Shown: positions 33,680 to 34,038 of the stretch, piece after piece | How positions within the stretch are numbered: the first letter of the stretch is position 1 | Layout of the letters: the number at the start of each line of letters is the position of its first letter | NCBI GenBank assembly: GCA_945875335.1 | Contig: CAMCKD010000010.1 | Location: forward strand, 1-34,038 | Origin: an uncultured Clostridia bacterium | GTDB lineage: Bacteria > Bacillota > Clostridia > Oscillospirales > Oscillospiraceae | DNA length: 34,038 bases | Direction of reading: 5' to 3' | The notes under the pieces: generated by a model | Databases searched by the model: none | Told to the model about the DNA's origin: nothing | The model's input: the letters and a program-made list of their open reading frames with translations, nothing else | Translations under genes and position numbers: made by a program

Positions 33680-33692
33680 GGTAAGCACCTCC
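33677..33692 (-). promoter_or_regulatory. Ribosome binding site and AUC start of infC
   Basis: GGAGG (33692-33688), eight bases, then ATC (33679-33677). The in-frame GTG is made from the last bases of the ribosome site itself; in-frame TTG lies upstream of it; the next in-frame CTG is 24 bases further. This spacing decides the start. Confidence 0.85.
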
Positions 33693-33703
33693 AAATAAAC
33701 AAC

Positions 33704-33822
33704 AAAAAAACGGATGCCAGAGCATCCGCGCACACTCCCCCGAAACGTTGGGAAGAAAAGGAGCGTATCTACCGTTTCGCTTTCTGCTTGCGGTGAGGCG
33801 GATGTTCAGCCTTCTTGATTAC
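33704..33822 (-). promoter_or_regulatory. Leader and attenuator of infC operon (L20-leader-like)
   Basis: A transcript starting near 33822 forms the terminator hairpin CGGATGC/GCATCCG (33728-33711) followed by seven T, just before infC. Upstream, CATCCGC (33804-33798) can pair with GCGGATG (33729-33723), which contains the 5' arm of that hairpin, so terminator and antiterminator exclude each other. A further pair CGAAACG/CGTTTCG lies between. The position and logic fit the L20 leader of Bacillota; L20 binding would favour the terminator. Confidence 0.85.
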
Positions 33823-33828
33823 CCCGGT

Positions 33829-33857
33829 ATTCTAACACAGGAAACTCCCGGTGTCAA
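33829..33857 (-). promoter_or_regulatory. Promoter of the infC operon
   Basis: TTGACA (33857-33852), a 17-base spacer and TAGAAT (33834-33829) on the minus strand, with an extended -10 TGT. Confidence 0.88.
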
Positions 33858-33985
33858 GGGTTATTTTCCTCCAAAATCAAATTGTTTCAGCCATATTGAT
33901 TATCCGATTGGTCAGTGATACAATATATTTGTTGTATCATAAAAGTGCTTATCGGTTTTGCTCAGCTAAGTGGTTCTTTTTTGCA

Positions 33986-34038
33986 CCAGCCATTCGTAGG
34001 GGCGGCTACCAGCCGCCCGCGCAGTACAAGCTGAAAAT
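33986..34038. repeat. Hairpin-ended interspersed repeat, cut by the window edge
   Basis: GCACCAGCCATTCGTAGGGG, then the hairpin GGGGCGGCT/AGCCGCCC with loop ACC, then GCGCAGTACAAGCTGAAAA. This is the inverse of the right end of the copy at 21515-21713, so the copy is in the opposite orientation. The 128 bases between it and the infC promoter hold only an isolated 8-bp hairpin (TGATACAA/TTGTATCA) of unknown role. Confidence 0.85.

Noticed and set aside
33900-33945. Hairpin TGATACAA/TTGTATCA near the right edge
   Set aside because: No T-tract on either strand and no adjacent gene end in view; cannot be assigned.

Overview
The window looks like a piece of a GC-rich Clostridia chromosome (Bacillota, probably an Oscillospiraceae-like gut anaerobe). 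The evidence is separate carA-carB genes behind a leader terminator, a lysine riboswitch, an infC-rpmI-rplT operon behind an attenuator, a YesM/YesN-type two-component pair, an AraR-type GntR/LacI hybrid regulator, and strong GGAGG ribosome binding sites. No transposase, integrase, phage gene, tRNA, rRNA or CRISPR array was seen. The genus is inference.

Layout. 220-918: HAD phosphatase. 1340-3258: a two-gene proton-channel (MotA/ExbB-like) plus OmpA-domain (MotB-like) unit with no flagellar partners, ending at a bidirectional terminator shared with 3352-6474, a 1040-residue surface protein read from the other strand. 6475-7296 is non-coding and holds an AT-rich stretch and two hairpin-ended repeats. 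7297-8097: a YjdF/DUF2238 membrane protein. 8177-11733: a tight five-gene operon (DsbA/FrnE-like, lrgA, lrgB, 5'-nucleotidase-like phosphatase, YbaK deacylase). 11853-12978: AAC(3)-fold acetyltransferase with a small unknown protein. 13105-13290: heptamer-repeat inverted arrays. 13319-13975: thymidylate kinase.

14142-17004 is a complete lysine-uptake operon: strong promoter, lysine riboswitch, 11-bp terminator, binding protein, stabilising hairpin, permease, ATPase. 17071-21515 is carAB behind a consensus promoter and a leader terminator. 21800-26701 (minus strand) is a YtfQ-YtfR-YtfT-YjfF sugar ABC transporter (galactofuranose type in E. coli), with a divergent AraR-like regulator at 27130-28161 and candidate operators between them. 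28173-28937: Cof-type HAD phosphatase. 29063-32497: an operon of lipoprotein binding protein, histidine kinase and AraC-type response regulator with no transporter. 32554-33857: the infC-rpmI-rplT operon with a switchable leader and an AUC start codon for infC.

The most unusual feature is a family of short repeats scattered through the intergenic gaps. Each has a hairpin palindrome at both ends. The palindrome sequence differs between copies, but within a copy it matches at both ends and stays base-paired. One copy begins on the carB stop codon and another sits between ytfQ and ytfR inside their operon. Two repeat types with different interiors share the same 11-base outer end.
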